This document shows positions 38,075 to 46,847 of a DNA stretch of 64,000 nucleotides, piece by piece. The notes below the pieces were generated by a model. It was not told where the DNA came from, made no database searches, and saw only the letters and a program-made list of their open reading frames with translations. The number at the start of each line of letters is the position of its first letter. Within the stretch, counting starts at the first letter, position 1. The position numbers were made by a program, and so were the translations under genes. This DNA is from Gracilariopsis chorda (lineage: Eukaryota > Rhodophyta > Florideophyceae > Gracilariales > Gracilariaceae): assembly GCA_003194525.1 (NCBI GenBank), contig NBIV01000041.1:336464-400463 (forward strand), read 5' to 3'.

Positions 38075-40621
38075 TTAAATCCTCTTCCGCCGATAAATGT
38101 AAAGGAAACCAAGGTCCGTTGGAGGGTTCTGTGATAATGCTACTTTCTCATCATTGTACAAGACAAAGTGTGAATCTTTCTTGATATGTGCAACATAATG
38201 ACCACAGCTTGTATTACTGCCCAAATGACTGGCGAAACCCAACAGCTCGTACTTCGGAGTCCCATCGATATGAGAGATCTTATCTGAGTCTTCTCGTTCT
38301 CCCCTCTCAGTCCCAGCAGTAGCTTCCACTTCGCTCACTGCAGCGTTCAAGTCGTCGGCATGGCAGAACAACCAGTCGGCCGCTCTCTCCAGAGAACCTC
38401 CAGTAGCACGCAAAGCGGCCTTGGCTTGAGAATCGTTAAAACCCATTGTTGTTAGGGAAATAATCGCTTCGGGCGAGAATTCTGTTTTGTCTGTAGATGC
38501 ACTACTGCCGTTTGGCGTTGGATGCTGGAGTACTGGAGGGTCGTTGAAATCAGGGTCCTCCATATGCGCAAAGACCCATTCCATGCTTGCTTCGGCGCTA
38601 ACGTTGTTAGTAGCAATCGCTGCTCGCTTTGATCCGTTTTCGGAAAAGCCCATAGCCACGAGCTGGCTGACAATGGCCGGGTCAGGAGCTATACCTTGCG
38701 TCTCTTCATCTCCTTGCGCGACATGGTCTTCAGGCATTAGTACTTCGCCATCCACAAGTCCCGTTCCTCTCAGAGCGCTAAGGTCAAGCTCGGCTGGCAT
38801 TGGCACAGATACGTCCAACTTCTTTGGAGTCCAGTCTTCGGCGAGATAGTACCGTTTCAGATTAATCGCAAGATATTCGGGGAAGGTCTTGAACCTTGTT
38901 CTCTTCAGCGCATGTCCTCGATCACCGGTCTCGGGAGATTTGAAGTTTTCAACTACTTCAGATTGTGAGTACATATCTAGACAAGCAGAAAGAGGTACTT
39001 GTAACTTAACCGGTTCCACGTCGTCGTCCAGCTTCGGTTTTTTCTTCCGTTGCTCTTCAAACTCTTGAAACTGAGCGATGTTCACAGCTGCACTAGTATC
39101 AATCGAGAGTGAGAGCAGGTTTTCAGATCGCGAAATATATCGCACCTTTCTTGTCTGTACATCTTCTATTCTCTCTTCAACCTGAAAGCTAAACAGAGCT
39201 GATGTTTGAACAAACGTTTCGGCAGTCTCCGGACTTCGAAGCAAGCGCTTCAGTCCTGCTCTTTCTGCCCTCGTGATCTTGTCCAAGAAGTGCTGAAAGA
39301 ATTCGCTCGCATCTTGTTGTCTGGAACTACTGAATTCCGGGTGTCCCTTTCCTATTAGGGTTTTAAACATGAACGGCCGAATCTTTCCGTGTTGCTCACT
39401 AGGAGATAATGAAATACGGAGACCATCTGATGACACGGGATCCCTTTCGTAAAGCGGAATAGGTTTTACGTATCGATCTGAGAGCAGACCGACCGCCATT
39501 TTTGCCATCATCGCGAGAAGATCCTCGCTAGTATCATCCATGGCAGTTTCAAGTAAGTCTATTGCATGATCCTTGAATCGGCTTTCTATTTCCGGTATTG
39601 AAAACATTAGTTGCATAACTGAAGCCATGTAACAGCTGTTTCCCAGGTTCTCTAAACCAACGTAGCCGGGCCCATGCATAGGAACAAGGTTGGAACCACT
39701 CTCTGTGATCTTGCTCCATTCATGCGTGTTGTTAATATCAATCTGCATCTCAGTTATCGTCTTCTCCGTTTTTGTCTGTTTTTGCATGTTAATTCCCCAA
39801 TGCGCAAGATGGTCTGCAAGAAGTGGATCGATAACCATGTCATTTTCGTCTGATGCATATGAAAAGACATCGGCTCCTTGAGGTGTTATAGTTCCGAGCT
39901 TCACCACCAACGGATATTTTCGCCCAGTTTCTTCGTAATGCTTGAGGGCAGCACCTGTGCCCCCCATGCCAGCCCACAACTTCCTACCAGATCCAATGTG
40001 ACCAGTAGAGAGATTGAGCCATAGGTTTTCGGTCATTCCAGACTCTTCGCATTGCCATTGACGTGGATCAGGTGAAATCTTGATGCCATTGTCAATTTGT
40101 GGTAGATCTCTGGCGTACTTTGACTCTTTTCGATCCTCCTCTTCCCAAGCAGCAGCCACTTGCGCTGCTCTTTCTACGCCGTCGTGTTTTAGAACAGCAT
40201 CGATAGCCATGGTAATGATTGAAGGTAATTGTTCATTTGGTAGCTTGATCTCTTGGCGCGACGGTAGGACGACCAGATAGTTGCTAACATGTTTTTCGAA
40301 AGGTTTCTTTTCAAGGTCAAAGCCACCCTCAACGCCAATGGCCATCTTTGTCGGTACTGGTTTGTCCGTCATGTCGACATCTTTCTCCGTTGATGCAACC
40401 CTTTTCCATACTTGCTTGAGGTAGATAGGATTTTTATGCTTCTCATAATCACGATCTACAAAATCAGCACCAAATGACTGCCAAGTTGTCAGAGAAGTAA
40501 ACAACCCAGTAGGGCTCTCGGGTGTGTCGAACGAAAACATGCATTCGTTCTTGTAAACGCGATCGTTTCGAGTTGGGACTCTAACAGATTTCATGCCGTC
40601 TCGAATCAGATCGTTCGCCAT
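38075..40621 (-). CDS. USP5: USP5/UBP14-type ubiquitin-specific protease
   Basis: An 848-residue isopeptidase-T homologue, which disassembles unanchored polyubiquitin chains in cytosol and nucleus. Domains in order: an N-terminal variant ZnF-like module (about 1-170), a ZnF-UBP domain (about 187-290, ENLWLNLSTGHIG, VVKLGTITPQGADVFSY), and a USP catalytic domain. The Cys box GLENLGNSCYMASVMQLMF has nucleophile Cys330. The His box is SCGHYVAHIKKDSHFVLYND near the end, and two UBA domains (SQLVAMGFSENGSKRA; ISLTTMGFNDSQAKAALRAT) are inserted. This is the canonical USP5/USP13/UBP14 layout. Oddity: in the ZnF-UBP only Cys191 and His228 of the usual zinc ligands are visible, while the other two cysteines are replaced (Met196, Ser211). 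Start: ATG 40621. Confidence 0.96.
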   Translation of the reverse strand: MANDLIRDGMKSVRVPTRNDRVYKNECMFSFDTPESPTGLFTSLTTWQSFGADFVDRDYEKHKNPIYLKQVWKRVASTEKDVDMTDKPVPTKMAIGVEGGFDLEKKPFEKHVSNYLVVLPSRQEIKLPNEQLPSIITMAIDAVLKHDGVERAAQVAAAWEEEDRKESKYARDLPQIDNGIKISPDPRQWQCEESGMTENLWLNLSTGHIGSGRKLWAGMGGTGAALKHYEETGRKYPLVVKLGTITPQGADVFSYASDENDMVIDPLLADHLAHWGINMQKQTKTEKTITEMQIDINNTHEWSKITESGSNLVPMHGPGYVGLENLGNSCYMASVMQLMFSIPEIESRFKDHAIDLLETAMDDTSEDLLAMMAKMAVGLLSDRYVKPIPLYERDPVSSDGLRISLSPSEQHGKIRPFMFKTLIGKGHPEFSSSRQQDASEFFQHFLDKITRAERAGLKRLLRSPETAETFVQTSALFSFQVEERIEDVQTRKVRYISRSENLLSLSIDTSAAVNIAQFQEFEEQRKKKPKLDDDVEPVKLQVPLSACLDMYSQSEVVENFKSPETGDRGHALKRTRFKTFPEYLAINLKRYYLAEDWTPKKLDVSVPMPAELDLSALRGTGLVDGEVLMPEDHVAQGDEETQGIAPDPAIVSQLVAMGFSENGSKRAAIATNNVSAEASMEWVFAHMEDPDFNDPPVLQHPTPNGSSASTDKTEFSPEAIISLTTMGFNDSQAKAALRATGGSLERAADWLFCHADDLNAAVSEVEATAGTERGEREDSDKISHIDGTPKYELLGFASHLGSNTSCGHYVAHIKKDSHFVLYNDEKVALSQNPPTDLGFLYIYRRKRI

Positions 40622-41868
40622 CGTGAACTCTCTGGATTGGGTTAAGAGAAGGAAACTGTCTGACGGTGCCAGCTGAGTGCCTTGAAGACCAGGCCGTAGA
40701 CGACGAAGGTGCGGACTCCAACAGCTGGAATCAACAACCTTACGTGTAGGTTGAGGAGCATCTACTCGCGGCCATAATGGATAGGATGCTGCACACGACG
40801 CTTCTTTCGGCTACAGTAACCTTTCTAACCACTCAGTGTCTACATTATGCTGTACTCTTCGGAGGCTACAATTGAAACATGTCACGTATACAATAGTCAA
40901 TTATCAAAAGGCGTAGATAATTAATATACTATTTCCAAATTCTTATTTCGCGAATTCTGTTACGCGTGGCAATCACGTCGACGTGTAGATGTCAAGAAAA
41001 TATCATGTCTGATAAAAAAAATGGTGTCTCTGGGCATGTTGGTACGGTGATAGAGCTTCGACTGTGATCGCCTTCATGATCAAGCGATGAAGTCGAAAAT
41101 CAATGGGTTCAAGCAAATTTGAATTTCAAACGTTTACTGGCGATACCCAACGCCATTTCCGATGTTAAATTTACTTTGGTGACGAAAGAGATAATTGTAG
41201 AAAATGTCACAGCACAAGGGTAGGCTAACGGTTAAACGGTTACTGTAGTTGTGCTGTGCTCGTAGTCAATGAGACTACAAGTTCAAGCTAATTTAGATTT
41301 CTCTGCACGGACTGTCTGTGCTTGCGCTGTTTCACACGACAAACGAAATGTTGCAGAGATCGCAGGCAATGACCTACGACAACTGCTTGGAGGACTGCCA
41401 AGTGCTCACATGCTCTGAAGCTTTCGGGTTCTCTTGGATATACGAATCATCGCCAGCCTCCAACTGCATTCTCTTGCCGTTGATAGCAAGTAAGCTTTAT
41501 TCTTCTGGCATTCTGTTCCGGCTACCAGCTTTGTACCCAGAAAGCCAACCGGTATCAGTGAATTCATCGACAATATCACTAGAAGCTATCGAACAGCGTT
41601 GTCGCTTTCAAATACGTTAGGGATACCTGCCCGTCCGCTGCTCGGGCCATTCCATACCTCTAGAAGGATAATGTCATCGGTTTCATGTCTAGGTCATACA
41701 TAGCCCTATTACGGCCGTTCATGTAATCTATACCAATTCACTTGTCTCATCACGCTTCGAATTCAACGTCGACGTTGCGAATTCATGGGGCTCTGCGTCG
41801 CACGTCATCCAGTTACGTCTTACTGTAACTTTGCGGTCACTTGCAACTTATAGGCATTCTGTGTTTCA
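40622..41868. other. Intergenic, no gene seen
   Basis: A 1.25-kb divergent spacer between the USP5-like and LCL3-like genes. TAACCTTTCTAACC (40819-40832) and GGCTAACGGTTAAACGGTTAC (41224-41244) are copies of the dispersed motif. A 100-codon open frame at 41318-41620 has no recognisable domain. Confidence 0.5.
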
Positions 41869-42966
41869 ATGAGCCCAAGCCGTCGTTCTCCATATTGTCG
41901 CCTGCCCATCGTCTCACTTCCATCCATACTACTTTTCGGACGAAAGGGAATGTCATCGGAGTCCTCGAAGCGACCTTCGACAGAATTGCTCAACTTATTG
42001 AAAAAGAACTTGGAAGCAACTTCGATCTTTATTCGTGGACTGCCTAGAAATGCCCTTTCAGCACGCAAAGGAGTACAAAATGCTGCAATATCTGTCTCCA
42101 AGAGGCTTCCACTGAAGGTTTCCGATGATTATGTCAGAGGTGCTGTGGATATCTTCGTTTCACTGGCGGTATTGTATGTGACTACTCCAGCCATGGCTCG
42201 TTCTGTGCGTCGCTTTCCAACTGCTTCACATATCCCTTCGAACCTTATTAATAATCGTTCCGTGCTACATGGGATGGTTGTGGCGGTCCGGGACGGGGAC
42301 ACCCTCCGCGTCCGTCATGCCCCTTTGCTCTTTCGACTGTTGAACGCGTATAAACTGCCTAGCAATACCAAACTATCGCAAACAACTATTAACATCCGAC
42401 TGGCAGCTGTTGACGCACCGGAGTGTGCCAGTTTTGGACATCGGGGGCAAAAATATGGTCCTATCGCTCGCGAATGGCTGAGAGAGTACACACTGGGTCG
42501 TAAGGTTGCATTCCGGGTGCATGCGATTGACCAATATAAGCGGGCACTAGCTACGGTTTATAGAAAACCAAAAAACCCTATCCTCAGAGTGCTCGGTCTG
42601 GGAAAGAGAAATGTTGGCCTCGAGCTGACAAGAGCTGGTTATGCAACATTATATACAGGCTCAGGGGCTGAGTATGGGGGAGAACGTCTAAAAAGACTGT
42701 ATATGAAGATAGAGCAAAGAGCAAGACAAAAAAAGTTGGGCATGTGGAGTGAAAAGAACGTTACCACACCAATGCAGTTTAAGCGAGAAGTTCGTGCGGG
42801 TACAACTGGAGTAAAGAGACTTATCGAGAAGAATACTGTGAAGCGAAAGCAGGAATCACGGGTAGACAGTGAAGCAGAAAAAGGTGGTCAACTTTCCCAA
42901 GCGGTTCCCGTATCTGTGATCAGATTCTTCGAAGACTTGCACATGTTTCTTAAACGCTTCCGCTAG
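41869..42966 (+). CDS. Staphylococcal-nuclease-like endonuclease (LCL3-like), membrane-anchored
   Basis: A 365-residue protein. The SNase/TNase domain spans about residues 130-285. It contains VAVRDGDTLRVRH (metal site Asp), INIRLAAVDAPECASFGHRG with the catalytic Arg and metal Asp, and QKYGPIAREWLREYTLGRKV. Then comes YKRALATVYR with the second catalytic Arg, followed by NVGLELTRAGYATLYTG and ARQKKLGMWS. A hydrophobic segment before the domain (AVDIFVSLAVLYVTTPAMA) is a probable membrane anchor, the arrangement of fungal Lcl3 and related mitochondrial or ER nucleases. The N-terminus is basic and Ser-rich, consistent with organelle targeting. A later Met (41950) is possible, but the ATG at 41869 gives the stronger presequence. 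The basic C-terminal tail (about 70 residues) is lineage-specific. The substrate (DNA or RNA) is not determinable. Confidence 0.88.
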   Translation: MSPSRRSPYCRLPIVSLPSILLFGRKGMSSESSKRPSTELLNLLKKNLEATSIFIRGLPRNALSARKGVQNAAISVSKRLPLKVSDDYVRGAVDIFVSLAVLYVTTPAMARSVRRFPTASHIPSNLINNRSVLHGMVVAVRDGDTLRVRHAPLLFRLLNAYKLPSNTKLSQTTINIRLAAVDAPECASFGHRGQKYGPIAREWLREYTLGRKVAFRVHAIDQYKRALATVYRKPKNPILRVLGLGKRNVGLELTRAGYATLYTGSGAEYGGERLKRLYMKIEQRARQKKLGMWSEKNVTTPMQFKREVRAGTTGVKRLIEKNTVKRKQESRVDSEAEKGGQLSQAVPVSVIRFFEDLHMFLKRFR

Positions 42967-43561
42967 GGACTTTTTCTACAGGTGTCTGAAAACTGCTTCA
43001 GTTCATCAATTCTCCCAACTTAGTGAGTTTCCCTCGTAAAAGTAACATGAACAAGGAAAGCTTTACTAGAATGAAGATATTGGTGCGCAGACAGATAGAT
43101 TCGGTCTTAAACGGAAATACGTAATCAACATCAACATTTTTGTAAAGGAGAGCAACCAACAATTGATCCGCGAAGTCCTTGCCGCTTCTGAGGAGAGCAT
43201 TCTTACCGACCCTTGTGGAAGTGTATTTCTCCTTCAAATACACGGGGGGGTTTCTAACGCCGGAGCAACCCACTCTTATGGAGGTAGACCGGCACTCGCT
43301 CTGGCCATTTTTGAGTCGAGGGGACTTGTAGTGCAGAATGCGATGTGCTCAGCTGAAGCCAAACGATATACCAGCATCCCCTTGCACATTCAGTGTGTAG
43401 ATTTCTTACATCTTCCGACATTGTTTTCGCTACACAGAAATGTCTATGCGTGAAACGACCATCCCATTGCAAATCCGTATGTTTTCAGGGTAAGGCGAAA
43501 CGGTTGGTATCTATCATAGAATCTATCAAAGAATATATGACAGATATCAACCCGGGGTTGA

Positions 43562-43590
43562 ATCAGGACATCATCTGATGATGTCCTGAT
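43562..43590. repeat. 29-bp near-perfect palindrome
   Basis: ATCAGGACATCATC (43562-43575) and GATGATGTCCTGAT (43577-43590) are exact reverse complements around one central T. Confidence 0.9.
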
Positions 43591-43941
43591 CCAGAACAAA
43601 CATCATGTTATTGTGTTCTGACATTTACTCGCCTCATATTTCAAGAAAAGGTTATCGTGCATGGGAGAGCCCTCCGCTGCACTCCTGCACCCTTGGAAGC
43701 TCTACGTGTACCGACGGTACCAACGGTACCTTTGGTACCTTCGCAGCCCGGGCCTGCAAACAGTTTGATATCCGAACAGCCGTCTTCATGAGGTGTGCAA
43801 ATCAGCGCATGCAATCAAGGGAAAGCACGTTAAATTATTGTTTATTTTCACCTGATGGTTAGCGTTTCAGGAAGCTCCAGGCCACGAGGTGGCTTTGCGC
43901 ACATGTAAGTTGCCAGTCAGAGTGGTTCTTTTTCACATCCG

Positions 43942-44112
43942 TCATGAATGCTTTTCTTTGACCTGGCGACGTGCTCGTTGCAGTCGTTCTTTGTGTTCAG
44001 CCGGGGCTCTTCGCACTTTCCCAACCTGCGAAAAAGCATGATCTAAGCTGAAGTAGTGGAGCATACCATTAGTCACGGCGAGGCACCCAAGTGGCGGCTC
44101 TAAACCAAACAT
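43942..44112 (-). CDS. Possible small protein (56 codons), unrecognised
   Basis: The minus-strand frame 44190-43942 has protein-like composition (GLEPPLGCLAVTNGMLHYFS, then a basic helix HKERLQRARRQVKEKHS). Its first ATG is at 44112; further upstream only a TTG is available. It could be a 56-residue protein or the last exon of a gene starting upstream across the ATP10 start region. I do not recognise it. Confidence 0.25.
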   Translation of the reverse strand: MFGLEPPLGCLAVTNGMLHYFSLDHAFSQVGKVRRAPAEHKERLQRARRQVKEKHS

Positions 44113-44207
44113 CCAACCAAGATTGTTCGTGATCGTCTGCTGGTCAGCACGGACAAGTCTGTAACACGACCTGCTGGAACGCTGAACCAAGTTTTATGTA
44201 GCTCACG

Positions 44208-44954
44208 ATGTGGCGCAATCATGTTTTCCGTCTTTCACGTCGTTTCGTGCACGTCAGCAACTCATGGACTTCGAGATCGAAGTTCCCAAGTCCACATATT
44301 CTGAGTACGCCCTCGATCACAGTAACCCATCGCAGTTTCGCCTCTGATAATGGTACCAGTCCGCAACAAAAGCCAACCCGATCACGCAGGTTTGCGGACG
44401 ACGTAAGGGAATACAACGAAGCAACACGCACTGGTCGTATAGCCCAGTTTGACACTTCGTTGATCCCTGTGTCAAAAGCAAACATATTTCCACGGATCAA
44501 GACGACTTCGCTTTCTACCAAACGAATAGTGATTCACGATGAGGCGGCAGATTCCCCTTTAACTTTGGTGATGGTTGCCTTTCGTTCTTTTGCTGATGAC
44601 CAACTGGCATCTTGGCGTTTTCCTTTCTCTGAACACTTCCCCGAAGGAAAGTGGTTTGACGTAACTGTGAACGAATCATTCGGAGCCCAGGCACTCAGCG
44701 GCTTTGTCCAGCGATGGCAGCGCGGTCGAACAGATCAGACATTGCACGACTACTATGTATCATTCAATGATCGAGCTCGAGAACCATTGGAAACATTGCT
44801 TCTGTCAAGGAATCGAATGTATGGATATGTGTTACTACTGGACAGGAAAGCCAGAGTAAGATTCAGAGGGAGCGGTATGGCTAATTCCCATGCGATTGAT
44901 GTCATGGTTGACTGCGGTCAGCAACTGATGAAAGAAGACTCTGTAGCGGAATAG
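44208..44954 (+). CDS. ATP10: ATP10-like mitochondrial ATP synthase assembly factor
   Basis: A 248-residue protein of the ATP10 family, which assists insertion of subunit 6 into the Fo sector of the mitochondrial ATP synthase. The N-terminus (MWRNHVFRLSRRFVHVSNSW) is a good mitochondrial presequence. The family domain covers about residues 95-245: VMVAFRSFADDQLASWRFPF, WFDVTVNESF (matching the conserved v.inE), a central region with LHDYYVSF, and the diagnostic end NRMYGYVLLLDRKARVRFRG followed by SGMANSHAID. Compared with the family, the GYvyLVD..crIRW pattern is kept with conservative changes. The ATG at 44208 directly begins the presequence. Single exon. Confidence 0.82.
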   Translation: MWRNHVFRLSRRFVHVSNSWTSRSKFPSPHILSTPSITVTHRSFASDNGTSPQQKPTRSRRFADDVREYNEATRTGRIAQFDTSLIPVSKANIFPRIKTTSLSTKRIVIHDEAADSPLTLVMVAFRSFADDQLASWRFPFSEHFPEGKWFDVTVNESFGAQALSGFVQRWQRGRTDQTLHDYYVSFNDRAREPLETLLLSRNRMYGYVLLLDRKARVRFRGSGMANSHAIDVMVDCGQQLMKEDSVAE

Positions 44955-45278
44955 TCCAGACGCACTAAGCTCTGCACTTCCTACGTGTAGCTGTGTTGAT
45001 GTGTTATGTGTCCCTGTCTTACGGTACATGGGAAGCGTATCGAAATGATAGTCATGGCTGTCCGTTTAGTGACAGGAGCTGCATTTCAAGGCCATCGAAC
45101 CAAAGCTAAGAACTAATAGATAGATAGAATGGTTTAACTCTGTAAAGAACGTTAGACTCCGTGATTCTTGGTGTTGGTTACATCAAGGGGGGCTCGCTTT
45201 GACTCTGGCATCTTTCTTGTCGATCGCGGCATGTACGAGTAGTTTTTAAAACGCGATACGGTTAAGGCTATACGTAAG
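44955..45278. other. Intergenic between convergent genes
   Basis: A short 3' spacer between ATP10 (+) and the NUMOD3 gene (-) with no gene or repeat seen. Confidence 0.5.
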
Positions 45279-46847
45279 CTAATGAGGAATGTTATCCTCG
45301 TCTTCCGCTGCAGTCGTCGCTGAACGAAGAGTATCGAGAATCACTTTTCCCTTCTCATTCACTTTCGTAAGGGTCTCAAGGTCATCGACTTCCGTCCCAT
45401 ACACTTCTTTGACAAGACCTGTCATCCTGCTCCGAAGCTCAAGGTAGTCGCAAAATCTATGGTAAAGCGCAGGCCGACCTTCTGCCCGCGCATCACTCAA
45501 CGCCGGTTTTCTGCCGTGTTTCCTCTTGAACTCGTCAGACCAGTTCTGTAACTCCTTCCTTAGTTTCATGAAGTGGTGGATGTCCAAGCTTTCCATAAGG
45601 CGATACCGTCCTATCATACGGTAGTCATTTGGACCTAGCTGGTCTGCCGTTTTCTTTGCTTCGTGATCTCCAATCAAAGTATGATTGTTCTGATCCCTTT
45701 CTGAGTTATTTCGCGTCGCTGGTCTATCATACATATCCCACATGTCTTGTAAAGCCCCTTCCATTGTGTTGCTTCCATCGCAGTATCCTACATTGTCAGT
45801 GACGTTATCTGAAGGTGTAGAGATGAATCGTGGGTTGCCATGTTTCGTTACATGAATGGTTCTCATCCCATTATTATTTCTGGGAGCACTAGATACCTCC
45901 CCAGTGGGTACTACCGGAACATCCTTCGGATTCACCGACCCGTACACGTCGCTCGCAAGTCCGCGTATCTGATTCCTCATTGCCACGTACTTTTCAAACT
46001 TGCGAATGATACTAACGGGGGCCGACCTTCGGATATCTGCCAGACTGGGCCGTCTGCTGTTTCTTGTCTTAAACTTATCACTCCACACTCGCAGCTCTCG
46101 TCTTAAAGTGATGAAAGAGTTAATACCAGCAGATTCCACAAGGGGATATCCACCAACTGTTCGATGACCCACAGATGCTTGCAAAATAGCATCACCGGGT
46201 CTCCGCCTTGCCATCCGCATCCTTTGCCGAGTTTCGCTGGAAATCGTTATATTGGTGTTCTTCATAGCAGTGCTGATAGCTCGACGGTGATTCGAGGTCA
46301 AACCTTTCCCCTTGTTCCATGGAACTCGACCACAGTGGGCCTCGGACATGCGAGCACGAATCTCAGGACTAAGTTTCTTTCCTTTATTCCACGGAATACG
46401 ACCCTTCATTGACTCGGACACTTTGGCGCGCATTGCCTGAGACTTCGGCTTACCGAGCATGGCAAAAGAGATTCGCCGCCTTGTTTCAGGACTAACGACA
46501 CGTTTCCTCCTATCTCGAGCGGGGGCGGCCTTTGGAATGTCAGACTCGGCTGAGGCCTCTGACAAGGACTCAGAACCAGAGCCTTCGGACTGGGAGCCTT
46601 GCGGAAGCCCTGGAAACGGTCCAGAAACCTTTGACGCCTGAATGTCTGATGAGGTAGCTAAGCATGTAGGAGATAGATAAGGGTGCCGAGGCCTCTTGCG
46701 GCACGGAAAGCGATTCTGGTTACAGTGGAAGCGTTTGCCTACTCCTGGCTTGAATGGAGTCAGCAGCGGCAGCGATACCGCGAAAGCCGGGAACGCGCTA
46801 CCGCGCTGAAAAGGACGATCGCAAGCGAGGGAGCCCGGGAATGACAT
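45279..46847 (-). CDS. NUMOD3-repeat DNA-binding protein, probably organelle-targeted
   Basis: A 522-residue protein. The N-terminus (MSFPGSLACDRPFQRGSAF, then basic/aromatic residues without acids to about residue 65) looks like an organelle, probably plastid, targeting peptide. Residues about 115-215 hold four NUMOD3-type repeats: SPETRRRISFAMLGKP, RAKVSESMKGRIPWNKGKKL, SPEIRARMSEAHCGRVPWNKGKGL and NHRRAISTAM. NUMOD3 is the small DNA-binding motif of GIY-YIG and HNH homing endonucleases. No nuclease motif is present, so this is likely a domesticated DNA-binding protein, as known in plants. The C-terminal half has a duplicated 70-residue module (LVESAGINSFITLRRELRVW near 235; LMESLDIHHFMKLRKELQNW near 425), each ending in VYG(S/T). 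Role: perhaps organelle DNA maintenance (inference). Confidence 0.8.
   Translation of the reverse strand: MSFPGSLACDRPFQRGSAFPAFAVSLPLLTPFKPGVGKRFHCNQNRFPCRKRPRHPYLSPTCLATSSDIQASKVSGPFPGLPQGSQSEGSGSESLSEASAESDIPKAAPARDRRKRVVSPETRRRISFAMLGKPKSQAMRAKVSESMKGRIPWNKGKKLSPEIRARMSEAHCGRVPWNKGKGLTSNHRRAISTAMKNTNITISSETRQRMRMARRRPGDAILQASVGHRTVGGYPLVESAGINSFITLRRELRVWSDKFKTRNSRRPSLADIRRSAPVSIIRKFEKYVAMRNQIRGLASDVYGSVNPKDVPVVPTGEVSSAPRNNNGMRTIHVTKHGNPRFISTPSDNVTDNVGYCDGSNTMEGALQDMWDMYDRPATRNNSERDQNNHTLIGDHEAKKTADQLGPNDYRMIGRYRLMESLDIHHFMKLRKELQNWSDEFKRKHGRKPALSDARAEGRPALYHRFCDYLELRSRMTGLVKEVYGTEVDDLETLTKVNEKGKVILDTLRSATTAAEDEDNIPH

Larger units (their letters stand above)
42967..44207. other. Intergenic with palindrome; possible small minus-strand gene
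   Basis: It contains a 29-bp palindrome (43562-43590) and three GGTACC sites at exact 9-base spacing (43716-43739). Weak minus-strand frames at 43000-43470 have no ATG-started recognisable protein. A possible small gene at its right end is listed separately. Confidence 0.45.
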
